From Sphingobacterium bovistauri (GTDB lineage: Bacteria; Bacteroidota; Bacteroidia; Sphingobacteriales; Sphingobacteriaceae): 64,000 nt of DNA. The notes under the pieces were generated by a model. The model did not search any database. It was not told the DNA's origin and saw only the letters and a list, made by a program, of their open reading frames with translations. The stretch covers positions 1 through 64,000 of the forward strand of contig NZ_JADEYP010000001.1 of NCBI RefSeq assembly GCF_020295405.1. Reading direction: 5' to 3'. The position numbers and the translations under genes were made by a program. Position 1 is the stretch's first letter, and every line of letters begins with the position of its first letter. Of this stretch, positions 36,750 to 45,665 are shown piece after piece.

Positions 36750-38057
36750 CTATTTTGTATTTATGATTAATACATAAGGTACATTATCTGATTTTTTTGG
36801 TAATGTAACTTTCAATTTTTTATTATTTAATTGGTACTTATACTTATTACTTCCCTCAAAGGATACAATTGATTTAACTTTAAAATCAAAATTATCAATC
36901 TCAAAAAATTCCTTAGCAGGGTTTAAAATATGTAAGAATATTTCATTTCCCTTTTTTGTAAAAGCATAATCATCGGTTGGCGTAATAAAACCTCCTTCTG
37001 TCTCATAAACACTTTTTCCGTATATTTTTAACCATTCGCCTAATTGTTTTAAACGTTCTTGCTGGTAATCTTGAATTTCACCATTTGGCAAGGGGCCAAC
37101 ATTCAACAACAAATTTGATCCATAACCCGCAGCTTTAACTAAATAACCTAAAACTTCGTTGAATGATTTACGTTTGCGATCCTTGATATCAAAGCCCCAA
37201 GACCCTGCTATAGTACCACATACCTCTTTGGGTAAATCTCCAACATGTTCTTCACTGGTGCCAAATCCTGTAGTATTTTGTCCAGGAAGGTCACGTTCAA
37301 ACATTTGAAAATCTTCACCATCAAAAGGTGCCAAATGGTGATTATTACCGATTAGACAATGTGGTTGTAGCTTATGAATCAGTCCATATATTTCTTTATA
37401 TTTCCAATCTACATCTGGCTTGTCCCAATGTCCATCAAACCAGATACCATCAATTCGACCATAATTGGTAAGCAGTTCTGTCAGTTGATTTTTCATAAAT
37501 GAAATGTAACTATCCCAATTTGCCTGTGTAGAGTCTCTTCCTATGACACCTTTACCTGTTTTACCAGTCGGTAAATAATCATTGCGTTTCCAATCTAACA
37601 GTGAATAATAAAACATCACTTTCAACCCTTCTGCTCTACATGCTTCTATCAACTCCTTGATAACATCGCGTTTGAACGGGGTTGCCTCAACGATATTATA
37701 ATTTGAAATCTTGGTATGCCACATTGAAAAGCCATCATGATGTCTACTAGTAAAAGTTATGTACTTTGCACCACTAGCTTTAAAAGATTTTGCCCATTCT
37801 TTGGCATCGAATTCAATTGGATTAAAAAATTTGGGCAACAACGCGTATTCTTCGATACCGAAATTCTGATTGTTCATCACCCATTCACCATCTCCTAAAA
37901 TCGAATAGACTCCCCAATGAATAAAAATCCCCAATCTGGACTTTTCAAACCATTTTCGATTTTCCAAATTACTCGCAGATGGTACATACTTTTCTTGAGC
38001 CTTAACTGTAAAAGCAAAAATTGACAGCAATAGACAAATACTAAAATACTTTTTCAT
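36750..38057 (-). CDS. secreted GH29 alpha-L-fucosidase
   Basis: A 435-residue glycoside hydrolase family 29 enzyme with a cleavable signal peptide (about 1-20, ending VKAQ). The landmarks GIFIHWGVYS, YITFTSRHHDGFSMWHT and GRIDGIWFDGHWD are typical; the Asp in WFDG (Asp208 from this start) is the expected nucleophile. It releases L-fucose from glycans in the periplasm for uptake by FucP. The open frame begins 11 codons earlier and would overlap the dehydratase gene; I prefer MKKYFS because it gives a clean signal peptide. Confidence 0.93.
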   Translation of the reverse strand: MKKYFSICLLLSIFAFTVKAQEKYVPSASNLENRKWFEKSRLGIFIHWGVYSILGDGEWVMNNQNFGIEEYALLPKFFNPIEFDAKEWAKSFKASGAKYITFTSRHHDGFSMWHTKISNYNIVEATPFKRDVIKELIEACRAEGLKVMFYYSLLDWKRNDYLPTGKTGKGVIGRDSTQANWDSYISFMKNQLTELLTNYGRIDGIWFDGHWDKPDVDWKYKEIYGLIHKLQPHCLIGNNHHLAPFDGEDFQMFERDLPGQNTTGFGTSEEHVGDLPKEVCGTIAGSWGFDIKDRKRKSFNEVLGYLVKAAGYGSNLLLNVGPLPNGEIQDYQQERLKQLGEWLKIYGKSVYETEGGFITPTDDYAFTKKGNEIFLHILNPAKEFFEIDNFDFKVKSIVSFEGSNKYKYQLNNKKLKVTLPKKSDNVPYVLIINTK

Positions 38058-38065
38058 AAAAATAA

Positions 38066-39730
38066 TTATAGTGAAACCCCTCTTCTCCAAGGAATAAAAT
38101 CATCTTGACCTAATTGCACTGCTTTAGGGATTTCCTCTCCGCTTGCTACTTTTATAACATATTCCAAAATACGATGAGCAGACTCTTGAATAGTTTCCTC
38201 GCCATCGATAATAGTACCACAATTTATATCAATAATATCAGGCATACGATTATAAGTTGCCGTATTAGTAGCAATCTTAATAACTGGCGTAATTGGATTT
38301 CCAGTAGGAGTTCCTAATCCAGTAGTGAATAACACAATATTAGCTCCTGCAGCTACTTCAGCAGTTGTACTTTCTACATCATTTCCAGGAGTACAAAGTA
38401 AGTTCAAACCTGGTTTATTAGCCAATTCGGGATAATCAATAACAGCCGTAACTGGAGAAGTACCTCCCTTTTTGGCAGCTCCGGCAGATTTAATCGCATC
38501 CGTAATCAATCCATCTTTTATATTTCCTGGCGAAGGATTCATGTAAAAACCGGACCCGTCAGCTTCTGCCTTTGCATTATAAGTTGTCATCAAATGCATA
38601 AACCTATTTGCTGTAGCCTCATCTATACATCGATCACTTAACTCTTGTTCAACGCCCAATAATTCCGGAAATTCTGCTAATATCACAGAACCACCTAATG
38701 CGACTAAAGTATCTGATAAATAACCTAAAGCAGGATTAGCAGAAATTCCTGAAAATCCATCTGAACCACCACATTCCAATCCAATACACAATTTATCCAA
38801 AGTAGCAGGTTTACGTACTTGTTTATTTGCAATAGTCAAACCTGCAAAAGTTGATTTGATAGCCTTTTGCATCAAAATTTGTTCTGTACCTTCGACTTGC
38901 TGTTCAAAAATATACAGTGGTTTATTAAAATTGGGATCTCGCTTCGCTATTTCAGCCTTTAAAATGGAAGCTTGAGCGTGCTGACAGCCCAAACTTAAAA
39001 TCGTAGCACCAGCCACATTTGGGTGCGTGATATAACCTGCTAACAACCCACATAAAGCATCCGAATCCATACGTGTGCCTCCACATCCCATATCATGATT
39101 TAAGAACTTAACACCATCAATATTTGGAAAAAGACGACTATTTGATTTATTTGCCTTTGCATTTGATAAATCTATATTTAATAACTCGTCCACAGAAGCT
39201 CCAGACTGATATTTTCTAATAAGTTCATCCACCTCATCCGAATAATCTTTACTTTCCACTTGATATCCAAGCTTTTCTTCCAAAGCGGACTTTAGCGTTA
39301 ACACATTTCTGTTTTCGCAAAAGACTAACGGTATCACTAACCAATGATTGGCAGTACCTACCGTACCATTACTTCTATGAAAACCATTGAAAGTTTTATC
39401 TATAAAAGAAGAAATATCAGGTTTATCCCAATGCAATTTACGTTCACCCAATTTATATCCTTCAGATGCATGACGCAAATTATCTACAGAAATAAGACTA
39501 CCAGCCTCAAGTTCGAAATTTATTTTACCAACTAATACACCATACATATAAATATTACTATCCTTAGGTAAAGTGTCTATCGTAAATTTATGCTTTGCAG
39601 CAACAACATCTTTCAAGATAAATGCTGCGCCATGAAATAAAATTTCAGTTCCTTTTTCTAAATCACGTAAAGCAACTAAAACATTATCCTTTGGGTGTAT
39701 TTGTAAGTATGATTGTTTTACTCTATCCAT
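38066..39730 (-). CDS. UxaA/altronate-dehydratase-family enzyme (probable L-fuconate dehydratase)
   Basis: A 554-residue UxaA-family protein. The N-terminal SAF-like domain (about 10-100) contains KHKFTIDTLP and MYGVLVGK, and the C-terminal catalytic domain includes GCGGTR, CQHAQ, ECGGSDGFSGISANPA and FTTGLGTPTGNPI. The family dehydrates hexonates. In the Campylobacter fucose locus a UxaA-type protein performs the L-fuconate step, and the same role is inferred here. N and C domains are fused in one chain as in E. coli UxaA. It lies 8 bases before the fucosidase and 1 base after the mutarotase. Confidence 0.87.
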   Translation of the reverse strand: MDRVKQSYLQIHPKDNVLVALRDLEKGTEILFHGAAFILKDVVAAKHKFTIDTLPKDSNIYMYGVLVGKINFELEAGSLISVDNLRHASEGYKLGERKLHWDKPDISSFIDKTFNGFHRSNGTVGTANHWLVIPLVFCENRNVLTLKSALEEKLGYQVESKDYSDEVDELIRKYQSGASVDELLNIDLSNAKANKSNSRLFPNIDGVKFLNHDMGCGGTRMDSDALCGLLAGYITHPNVAGATILSLGCQHAQASILKAEIAKRDPNFNKPLYIFEQQVEGTEQILMQKAIKSTFAGLTIANKQVRKPATLDKLCIGLECGGSDGFSGISANPALGYLSDTLVALGGSVILAEFPELLGVEQELSDRCIDEATANRFMHLMTTYNAKAEADGSGFYMNPSPGNIKDGLITDAIKSAGAAKKGGTSPVTAVIDYPELANKPGLNLLCTPGNDVESTTAEVAAGANIVLFTTGLGTPTGNPITPVIKIATNTATYNRMPDIIDINCGTIIDGEETIQESAHRILEYVIKVASGEEIPKAVQLGQDDFIPWRRGVSL

Positions 39731-39731
39731 T

Positions 39732-40061
39732 CTATAATTGAAATATTTTATCCATTATTACCCATTTCTCACCCTCTTTGGCCCCAGGAATAGCTTGTTG
39801 GTATTTCCACATTAACGTCTCCCATTCTTGAACCTTTTCATTATTGGCGTCCATTTCACCTTTTTTTTGAAAACTAAAATCTTCTTCAGTATCCATAATC
39901 ATACATAATCTGTTACCAAAACGATATATTTCCATATTTTGTATGCCAGATTCAGTAATTGATTTTTTAATTTCGGGCCATACATTTTGATGATAATCTT
40001 CGTATTCTGCAATTAACTTAGCATCATCAGTAAGATCCAATGCTAACACATATTTCTTCAT
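39732..40061 (-). CDS. RhaM-family sugar mutarotase (L-fucose mutarotase role)
   Basis: A 109-residue protein of the L-rhamnose mutarotase (DUF718) family: YVLALDLTDD at the start, YHQNVWPEI with the catalytic His24, and late MWKYQQ and KWVIMD segments. It speeds alpha/beta anomer exchange of 6-deoxy sugars in the cytoplasm. Between FucP and the dehydratase, its substrate is probably L-fucose. Gaps to both neighbours are 1-3 bases. Confidence 0.9.
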   Translation of the reverse strand: MKKYVLALDLTDDAKLIAEYEDYHQNVWPEIKKSITESGIQNMEIYRFGNRLCMIMDTEEDFSFQKKGEMDANNEKVQEWETLMWKYQQAIPGAKEGEKWVIMDKIFQL

Positions 40062-40064
40062 AAA

Positions 40065-41315
40065 TTAATTGTTAATAGATTGTACACTTCGAGTTTTATA
40101 TCCAAATATTAATACCACCAAAAAACAAACCAATACTACAGAATAAGAATAATGAATATTATGAGTAGAATCTGTAATCATACTTGCTATGGGAGGAATA
40201 ATAGCTCCTCCTACAATTGACATAATGATAAAACTTGAAGCAGATTTAGTATCCCTTCCTACACCTTGTATACCAATAGCAAAAATAGTTGGGAACATAA
40301 TAGACATAAAAAATGTAATACCAATCAACGCGTATAATGTAATCATACCCTGTCCGAAAATAACGACCAAACTTAATAAAATAGAGAAGATACTGTATAA
40401 CATCAAGAGTTTGTAGGGCGCTATATATCGCATAAAAAACGTACCTATGAATCTCCCGATCATAAACAATAATCCAGCAAGACCTGCATAGTATTTCGCA
40501 TCTTGGCCAGCCATCTTCAGCGCATCTTCAGCAAAAACTAATAAAAAGCTAAATACATAAACTTGTGCTCCTACATAAAAGAACTGAGCAACAATCCCCC
40601 ATCTCACATTCATATGTCTCAAACTTGAGAAAAAACCTTCATTAGAATCTTCTGACTCTTCATCTTTAATATCAGGAAGCCTAGTAAAAAAGAACAAAAC
40701 GGTAACCAACAATATAATCAGTCCCAAAACCATATAAGGTCCCTTTACAAGGGCTGTTTCAGCTTGAATATAGGCCTCCTTTGCAACTTCACTCATATTA
40801 GCCAATTCATCAGCTGATTTTGGTTCCTCCGCTAATATAAATATACCTCCTACAATTGGCGCTAATGAAGCTGCTAATCCATTAAAAGATTGCGCAAAAT
40901 TCAATCGTTGAGTAGCTTTAGCAGGATCTCCCAGGACCGTGATATAGGGATTTGCCGCCGTTTCGAGAATTGTCAAACCACATGACAGAATAAACAATGC
41001 TGCTAAGAAAAATTCATAACTAACAGTATTTGCTGCGGGAATAAATAAAAAACACCCTAACGCAAAAAGACACAAACCAACAAGTATACCAGCTTTATAT
41101 CCAAATTTCTTCATAATAATACCTGCAGGTATTGCCAATAAGAAATAAGCAATAAAAACGGAAGAATCTACCATCGATGCTTGTAAGTGTGTTAAACTAA
41201 AAGCACTTCGTAAATGCTTAATCAATATAGGATCGAGATTATGAATAAACCCCCAAAAGAAGAATAAGGATGTTATTAAAATAATAGCAAATGTATACTT
41301 GTCTTTCTTTGTCAT
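40065..41315 (-). CDS. fucP: L-fucose:H+ symporter FucP (MFS)
   Basis: A 416-residue twelve-helix major-facilitator permease. It has the FucP-type first helix FFFWGFIHNLDPILI, AGIIMKKFGYKAG between helices 2 and 3, and the TAANPYITVLGDP motif typical of the FHS (fucose-galactose-glucose) subfamily. It imports L-fucose across the inner membrane. As the first gene of the operon it lies about 50 bases downstream of the 21-bp tandem repeat and is divergent from the AraC regulator. Confidence 0.92.
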   Translation of the reverse strand: MTKKDKYTFAIILITSLFFFWGFIHNLDPILIKHLRSAFSLTHLQASMVDSSVFIAYFLLAIPAGIIMKKFGYKAGILVGLCLFALGCFLFIPAANTVSYEFFLAALFILSCGLTILETAANPYITVLGDPAKATQRLNFAQSFNGLAASLAPIVGGIFILAEEPKSADELANMSEVAKEAYIQAETALVKGPYMVLGLIILLVTVLFFFTRLPDIKDEESEDSNEGFFSSLRHMNVRWGIVAQFFYVGAQVYVFSFLLVFAEDALKMAGQDAKYYAGLAGLLFMIGRFIGTFFMRYIAPYKLLMLYSIFSILLSLVVIFGQGMITLYALIGITFFMSIMFPTIFAIGIQGVGRDTKSASSFIIMSIVGGAIIPPIASMITDSTHNIHYSYSVVLVCFLVVLIFGYKTRSVQSINN

Positions 41316-41363
41316 AATTGGTGTATTATTATTAATATAAATTTAGATTTATTTATTCATTTC

Positions 41364-41402
41364 AATATAAACCAATTTACCTAAAATATAAACTATATTA
41401 CC
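41364..41402. promoter_or_regulatory. 21-bp tandem repeat, probable AraC-type operator
   Basis: AATATAAAC at 41364-41372 is repeated exactly at 41385-41393, and TTACC at 41377-41381 recurs at 41398-41402. The two 18-bp units match at 15 positions and are offset by 21 bp, two helical turns, as expected of AraC-family half-sites. It lies between fucP and the divergent araC-type gene. Confidence 0.6.
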
Positions 41403-41460
41403 CAAAAAATACATATATTTAAACTAGATAGGAATATTCTACTATTAAAGATTCGGTTAT

Positions 41461-42303
41461 ATGAGAAAATTGAGCCTTACAGATAACTTCAAAAAATGTC
41501 TCCATACACGGAGAGATACATACCCACAACACCACAACTTATGGCATTATCATGAAGAAGTTGAATTTATTTATTTAGCCAAAGGAACAGGCACTTTATT
41601 CGTAGGAGATTGTATCCAAACTGTAGCTGAAAATAGTGCTGTATTAATCGGTTCAAACTTACCTCATTATTGGTTATTTGATAATGATTATTTAAATGAA
41701 TACAACCCTATCGATTGTTTAGTTGTTCACTTTAAACCTAATTTTTTGGGTGATGTATTTCATCAATTAGATGAAACCAAAACTTTGCAGGAAATAATTT
41801 CAAACTCTGAAAAGGGGATTTATTTAGAAAATTGCTCCGAGGAATTCGCTAAATTATTTCAACGAATAATTATTGAATCCGATATTTTGAAGATTACTAA
41901 ATTAATTGAGTCGCTCATTGCATTCCATAGTTGTAGCCCAGTATATTTAGCAAGTGATAGTTATGAAATTTACAATCATTCACTTGACACGAAGAGAATG
42001 AATGAAGTCATTAGTTATATAAAAGATAATTATAGGGAAAAAGTTGACTTAGAAGATTTAGCTAATCTAGCTAAAATGACAAAGAATTCATTTTGCCGCT
42101 ATTTCAAACAAAAAACTGGTAAAACGCCAATTCAATTTGTTAGCGAACTAAGGGTTTCACATGCATGTCGACTGTTACGTTCTTCAGAAATGAACCTAAA
42201 AGAGATTTGTTATGAAAGTGGATTTAACAACTTTGTGAATTTTCACAAAATATTCAAAGCTATAATTAAAACAAGTCCTATTCAATACAAAAAGTCAAAT
42301 TAA
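41461..42303 (+). CDS. AraC-family transcriptional regulator of the fucose operon
   Basis: A 280-residue regulator with an N-terminal cupin-like sugar-sensing domain (HHNLWHYHEEVEFIYLAKGTG) and a C-terminal double helix-turn-helix (about 182-280) including DLANLAKMTKNSFCRYFKQKTGKTPIQF split over two helices, and ICYESGFNNFVNFHKIFK. It is transcribed away from fucP. It most likely activates the fucose operon through the tandem repeat between the genes; the inducer is inferred to be fucose or a pathway intermediate. Confidence 0.88.
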   Translation: MRKLSLTDNFKKCLHTRRDTYPQHHNLWHYHEEVEFIYLAKGTGTLFVGDCIQTVAENSAVLIGSNLPHYWLFDNDYLNEYNPIDCLVVHFKPNFLGDVFHQLDETKTLQEIISNSEKGIYLENCSEEFAKLFQRIIIESDILKITKLIESLIAFHSCSPVYLASDSYEIYNHSLDTKRMNEVISYIKDNYREKVDLEDLANLAKMTKNSFCRYFKQKTGKTPIQFVSELRVSHACRLLRSSEMNLKEICYESGFNNFVNFHKIFKAIIKTSPIQYKKSN

Positions 42304-42406
42304 TGTTTAAGAATATATTTATGCTAAGGGCTTGACATTCCTATTTTCATAGCATGGACTTTACCACACATTTTGTCTATTGATATAATACTAAATCAAC
42401 ACCAAA

Positions 42407-42772
42407 GGTGCAACAGGACATTTCAATTGTAATAAAATCGCTCCTAGTGAGGATGATTTAGAAGGCTTTGGATCTAATTTATTATATACTTATTTCTGGA
42501 CCGGGACCTATGTCTTCAATAGTTTGGAAAGTATAATAAACCTGTTATTCTATGAGATAGACCAAATCCCATAGCTCATGATATAACATTAGTAGAGGGG
42601 CTATTTCTAGACCCAGCATGTAAACCATTTATTAAGAGCCTATTTATTTGAAGGGCTAAATATAAACGAAGGTCGTGGTACATAAAATTCATTTCCACAA
42701 TTTAGAGCACCTTGGATTGACGAGGATGAACTATTTGATTACTCCCTGTTTAATTTATTAACAGAAATATAA
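42407..42772 (+). pseudogene. decayed NamZ/DUF1343 (GH171) gene
   Basis: The 588-base gap 42304-42890 has no intact gene but translates piecewise into a NamZ-like protein. Frame A (from 42407) gives DDLEGFGSNLLYTYF, like the family's DIQDVG..FYTY motif. The next frame (from 42538) gives KPVIL-stop-DRPNPIAHDITLVEGLFLDP, the family hallmark DRPNP...VEGP.LDP. Back in frame A (from 42638) it reads AYLFEGLNINEGRGT-stop, then FRAPWID, like LFEGTN.S.GRGT and GHPWID. There are frame shifts, stops, a lost start and an internal deletion of about 100 residues. The intact enzyme is an exo-beta-N-acetylmuramidase. The flanks 42304-42406 and 42773-42890 show nothing beyond AT-rich leader sequence. Confidence 0.82.
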
Positions 42773-42890
42773 CCCATATTCTATTTACACCTTCCTGTAC
42801 AATCCTGTTCTTAATTATTTTAAATGAATAATATAAATAAATATATTTATCAATTATTAATCACTTGAAACCAATTATAAACCTTACCCC

Positions 42891-44309
42891 ATGGAAAGCA
42901 TTTTTACTAAAGCAATCTATATAATTGTGTTATTTACATATATAAATTTCACTCCTTACAATTGTATTGCACAACAAATGACCCAATATGATGCCATTAA
43001 TTCTGGAGTGAGTTGGATAGATAATCAAGGGAAGGCTGTAAGTGCTAGAGGTGCCTGTATTGTAAAAGATCGGGACAAATACTATTTATTTGGAGAGTAT
43101 AAAACAGACTCTGCTAATGTATTTAATGGATTTGCTTGTTATTCTTCCAAAGATCTATACAATTGGACATTCGAACGTATGGCACTACCAGTGCAAGTAT
43201 CAGGGAAATTGGGTAAAAAAAGAGTTGGAGAACGTCCAAAAGTAATGCGCTCAACTCATACAGGTGAATATGTAATGTATATGCATGTTGATTCACTAAA
43301 TTATAAAGATCAATTCGTTGGTTACGCTACTTCAAAATCAATAACTGGTCCATACACATACCAAGGTGCATTATTATATAATGATAATCCAATTAAGAAA
43401 TGGGATTTGGGTTCCTTTCAAGATGATAATGGCGATGGATATATTCTGATTCACGGAGGTGAGATCTATAAATTAAACGATGATTACAAAAGTGTAAAAT
43501 CAAAGATAAATGAGAAAATAGCCTCGGGATTTGAATCTCCGACTATGTTAAAGAAGGATAATTTATATTATTTCTTAGGTTCAAACTTGACAAGCTGGGA
43601 GCGTAATGACAATTATTATTACACCTCACCATCTCTGTCAGGGCCTTGGACAAAACAAGGGTATTTTGCTCCTCAAGGTTCAAATACATGGAACTCGCAA
43701 TGCACATTCGTGCTACCTATCAAAGGTGATAAGACAACTACCTATATGTATATGGGAGATAGATGGTCCTTTCCAAAACAAAATTCAGCAGCAACATATG
43801 TATGGCAACCCTTAAAATTCAACGGCAATCAATTATCCATGCCTAAATATGTAGAATCATGGGAAATAGATTTGAATTCTGGAATTCATAAAGAAATTGC
43901 AGCTTCTAAATATCATTCTACTACAAATTCAAATAGTGATATAAAATTTAATGGTTCCTGGCAAAAAATAAATGATGAAGGTACGTATTCAAATATAAAA
44001 GGAGATAAATTAATAATCCCATTTAATGGACAAAGGATAAAAATATATGGTGCCTCAAATTTAAACAGTGGATATGCAAAATTTTCATTATTTGATGGAC
44101 GCGGAAATTTACTTTATGAGAATATTGTAGATATGTATGCGTTGGCAAACCATGTGGAATTAAAATACATTAGCCCAATACTAAGTAAAGAAGATTACGA
44201 ATTAATAATTGAAGTCATGGGTGAAGGAGGAATATGGTCTGATAAACGCAGAAATGGTTATGGAAGCAAGGGAAACAATGTAACAATAAGTGGTTTTAAA
44301 ATCTTATAA
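42891..44309 (+). CDS. secreted GH43 enzyme, exo-beta-1,3-galactanase-like (GH43_24)
   Basis: A 472-residue protein with a signal peptide (about 1-27, ending CIAQ). Residues about 40-335 form a five-bladed GH43 propeller. GERPKV, FQDDNGDGYILIHGG, FESPTM, NDNYYYTSPSLSGPW, NSQCTFVLP and MYMGDRW agree well with exo-beta-1,3-galactanases of subfamily 24. Residues about 345-472 are a beta-sandwich, possibly a carbohydrate-binding module. Substrate would be arabinogalactan-type beta-1,3-galactan; this is inferred. It stands alone between the pseudogene and a terminator. Confidence 0.82.
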   Translation: MESIFTKAIYIIVLFTYINFTPYNCIAQQMTQYDAINSGVSWIDNQGKAVSARGACIVKDRDKYYLFGEYKTDSANVFNGFACYSSKDLYNWTFERMALPVQVSGKLGKKRVGERPKVMRSTHTGEYVMYMHVDSLNYKDQFVGYATSKSITGPYTYQGALLYNDNPIKKWDLGSFQDDNGDGYILIHGGEIYKLNDDYKSVKSKINEKIASGFESPTMLKKDNLYYFLGSNLTSWERNDNYYYTSPSLSGPWTKQGYFAPQGSNTWNSQCTFVLPIKGDKTTTYMYMGDRWSFPKQNSAATYVWQPLKFNGNQLSMPKYVESWEIDLNSGIHKEIAASKYHSTTNSNSDIKFNGSWQKINDEGTYSNIKGDKLIIPFNGQRIKIYGASNLNSGYAKFSLFDGRGNLLYENIVDMYALANHVELKYISPILSKEDYELIIEVMGEGGIWSDKRRNGYGSKGNNVTISGFKIL

Positions 44310-44330
44310 AACGATTATTAATAGATGAAT

Positions 44331-44362
44331 ATAAAAACGGTTTAAAATTAAACCGTTTTTAT
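44331..44362. terminator. bidirectional terminator between GH43 and M16 genes
   Basis: A perfect 14-bp stem (44331-44344 with 44349-44362) has a 4-base loop, with A-run and T-run arms. Confidence 0.88.
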
Positions 44363-44387
44363 AGTTATGGTCAATCGGAATAAAAAG

Positions 44388-45665
44388 CTACGCCTTTCCG
44401 ACAACAACTTTAAATAATTTATCGTAATCTAAATATCGTATAGCAATATCTTGAACTTGATCGCTATCTATATTCTTAAGAACCTCAGAATAAGAGTTGT
44501 AATAATCAGAAGTTAAACCAGAAAAGTAGACCGATTTAAATTTATCTACATGAGAAAATATGCTTTCTAAACTTCCCAAAAGCATTCCCTGCATATAATT
44601 GCGAACCAATGAAATATCCTCTTCAGAGGTTTTTTCTTGTCTTAAAATCTCAATCTCCTTTTGAATTTCAGAAAGTGTTTGCTTTGTTACATCAACACCG
44701 ACTTCCGAAGCAATTGTTACAAATCCAGTATGCTTCAAGTTACCAATATATGAACCAATACTATAAGTAAACCCCTTTTCCTCACGTATATTCTTCATTA
44801 AACGGGAACCAAAAAAACCACCAAAAAGTGTATTAACAAATTGTAAAGCCGGGAAATCGGGATGGGTTCTATTAATGGTTAATCCTCCTAATCGAATAGC
44901 AGATTGTAAAACTTCTGGTTTTTCCTTTACCACCAAATCAGAAGAATACGCTGAAAAAACCAAATTATTATTTTTATCCAAAACCTCTGTATTTTGCCAT
45001 TCTTCTCCAAAGAAAATTGTAATCATTGATTGAATCGAGGCATCTACTTTACCTGCTATAAACAAGTTACAGTTTGAAGGTTGAATCTGTTTTCTATATA
45101 ATGATATGATTTCTTGTTGTTTAATAGAATCATATATAGATTCAGTAGGCAATGTACCATAACGAGTATCTTTTAATACTTCTTTATAGAATTCACGTCT
45201 AGCTAATACATCGTTCTTTTGTAATGAAATCTGCAAAGATTGTTTATTATTACGAATAAGCGTGTCCAACTCGACTTGCGGAATGATTGAATTTTGAAGA
45301 ATATCTTTCAGAATTGGTAAAACCTTTCCTACATATTTATGCATAGTATAAACAGTCAGTGAAGTATGATCAAAACTGTATTCGGGCATTAAATACGCAC
45401 CATAAAAATCAATCGTATCCGCTATTTCTTTGGATGTCAATTCAATCGTCCCCTCTTTAAGCATAGAAGATAGTATGGGATTCAGAATAGCTTGATTTTC
45501 TTTTAATAAAATATTATCGAAAGTGAATTCGAATTTAATTAAGTCCAAATCAGACGTATTAAAAATAAATGCCTTCAAACCATTCGCAAACTCTAAACGC
45601 TCTGGCTCTACTAGTGTGAAGCTTTTTATAGTTTTAAATGTCGGTGCTGTAGTTCTATCCAACAT
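44388..45665 (-). CDS. M16-family peptidase-like protein without the zinc motif
   Basis: A 425-residue insulinase-fold protein. The N-terminal half lacks HxxEH; the expected site reads without the His and Glu ligands. The C-terminal half has the conserved substrate-side REEKGFTYSIGSY. It is the non-catalytic partner in a two-subunit M16B peptidase, overlapping the catalytic subunit gene by 11 bases. The pair probably closes like a clam around peptides. No signal peptide is visible, so it seems cytoplasmic. Confidence 0.88.
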   Translation of the reverse strand: MLDRTTAPTFKTIKSFTLVEPERLEFANGLKAFIFNTSDLDLIKFEFTFDNILLKENQAILNPILSSMLKEGTIELTSKEIADTIDFYGAYLMPEYSFDHTSLTVYTMHKYVGKVLPILKDILQNSIIPQVELDTLIRNNKQSLQISLQKNDVLARREFYKEVLKDTRYGTLPTESIYDSIKQQEIISLYRKQIQPSNCNLFIAGKVDASIQSMITIFFGEEWQNTEVLDKNNNLVFSAYSSDLVVKEKPEVLQSAIRLGGLTINRTHPDFPALQFVNTLFGGFFGSRLMKNIREEKGFTYSIGSYIGNLKHTGFVTIASEVGVDVTKQTLSEIQKEIEILRQEKTSEEDISLVRNYMQGMLLGSLESIFSHVDKFKSVYFSGLTSDYYNSYSEVLKNIDSDQVQDIAIRYLDYDKLFKVVVGKA

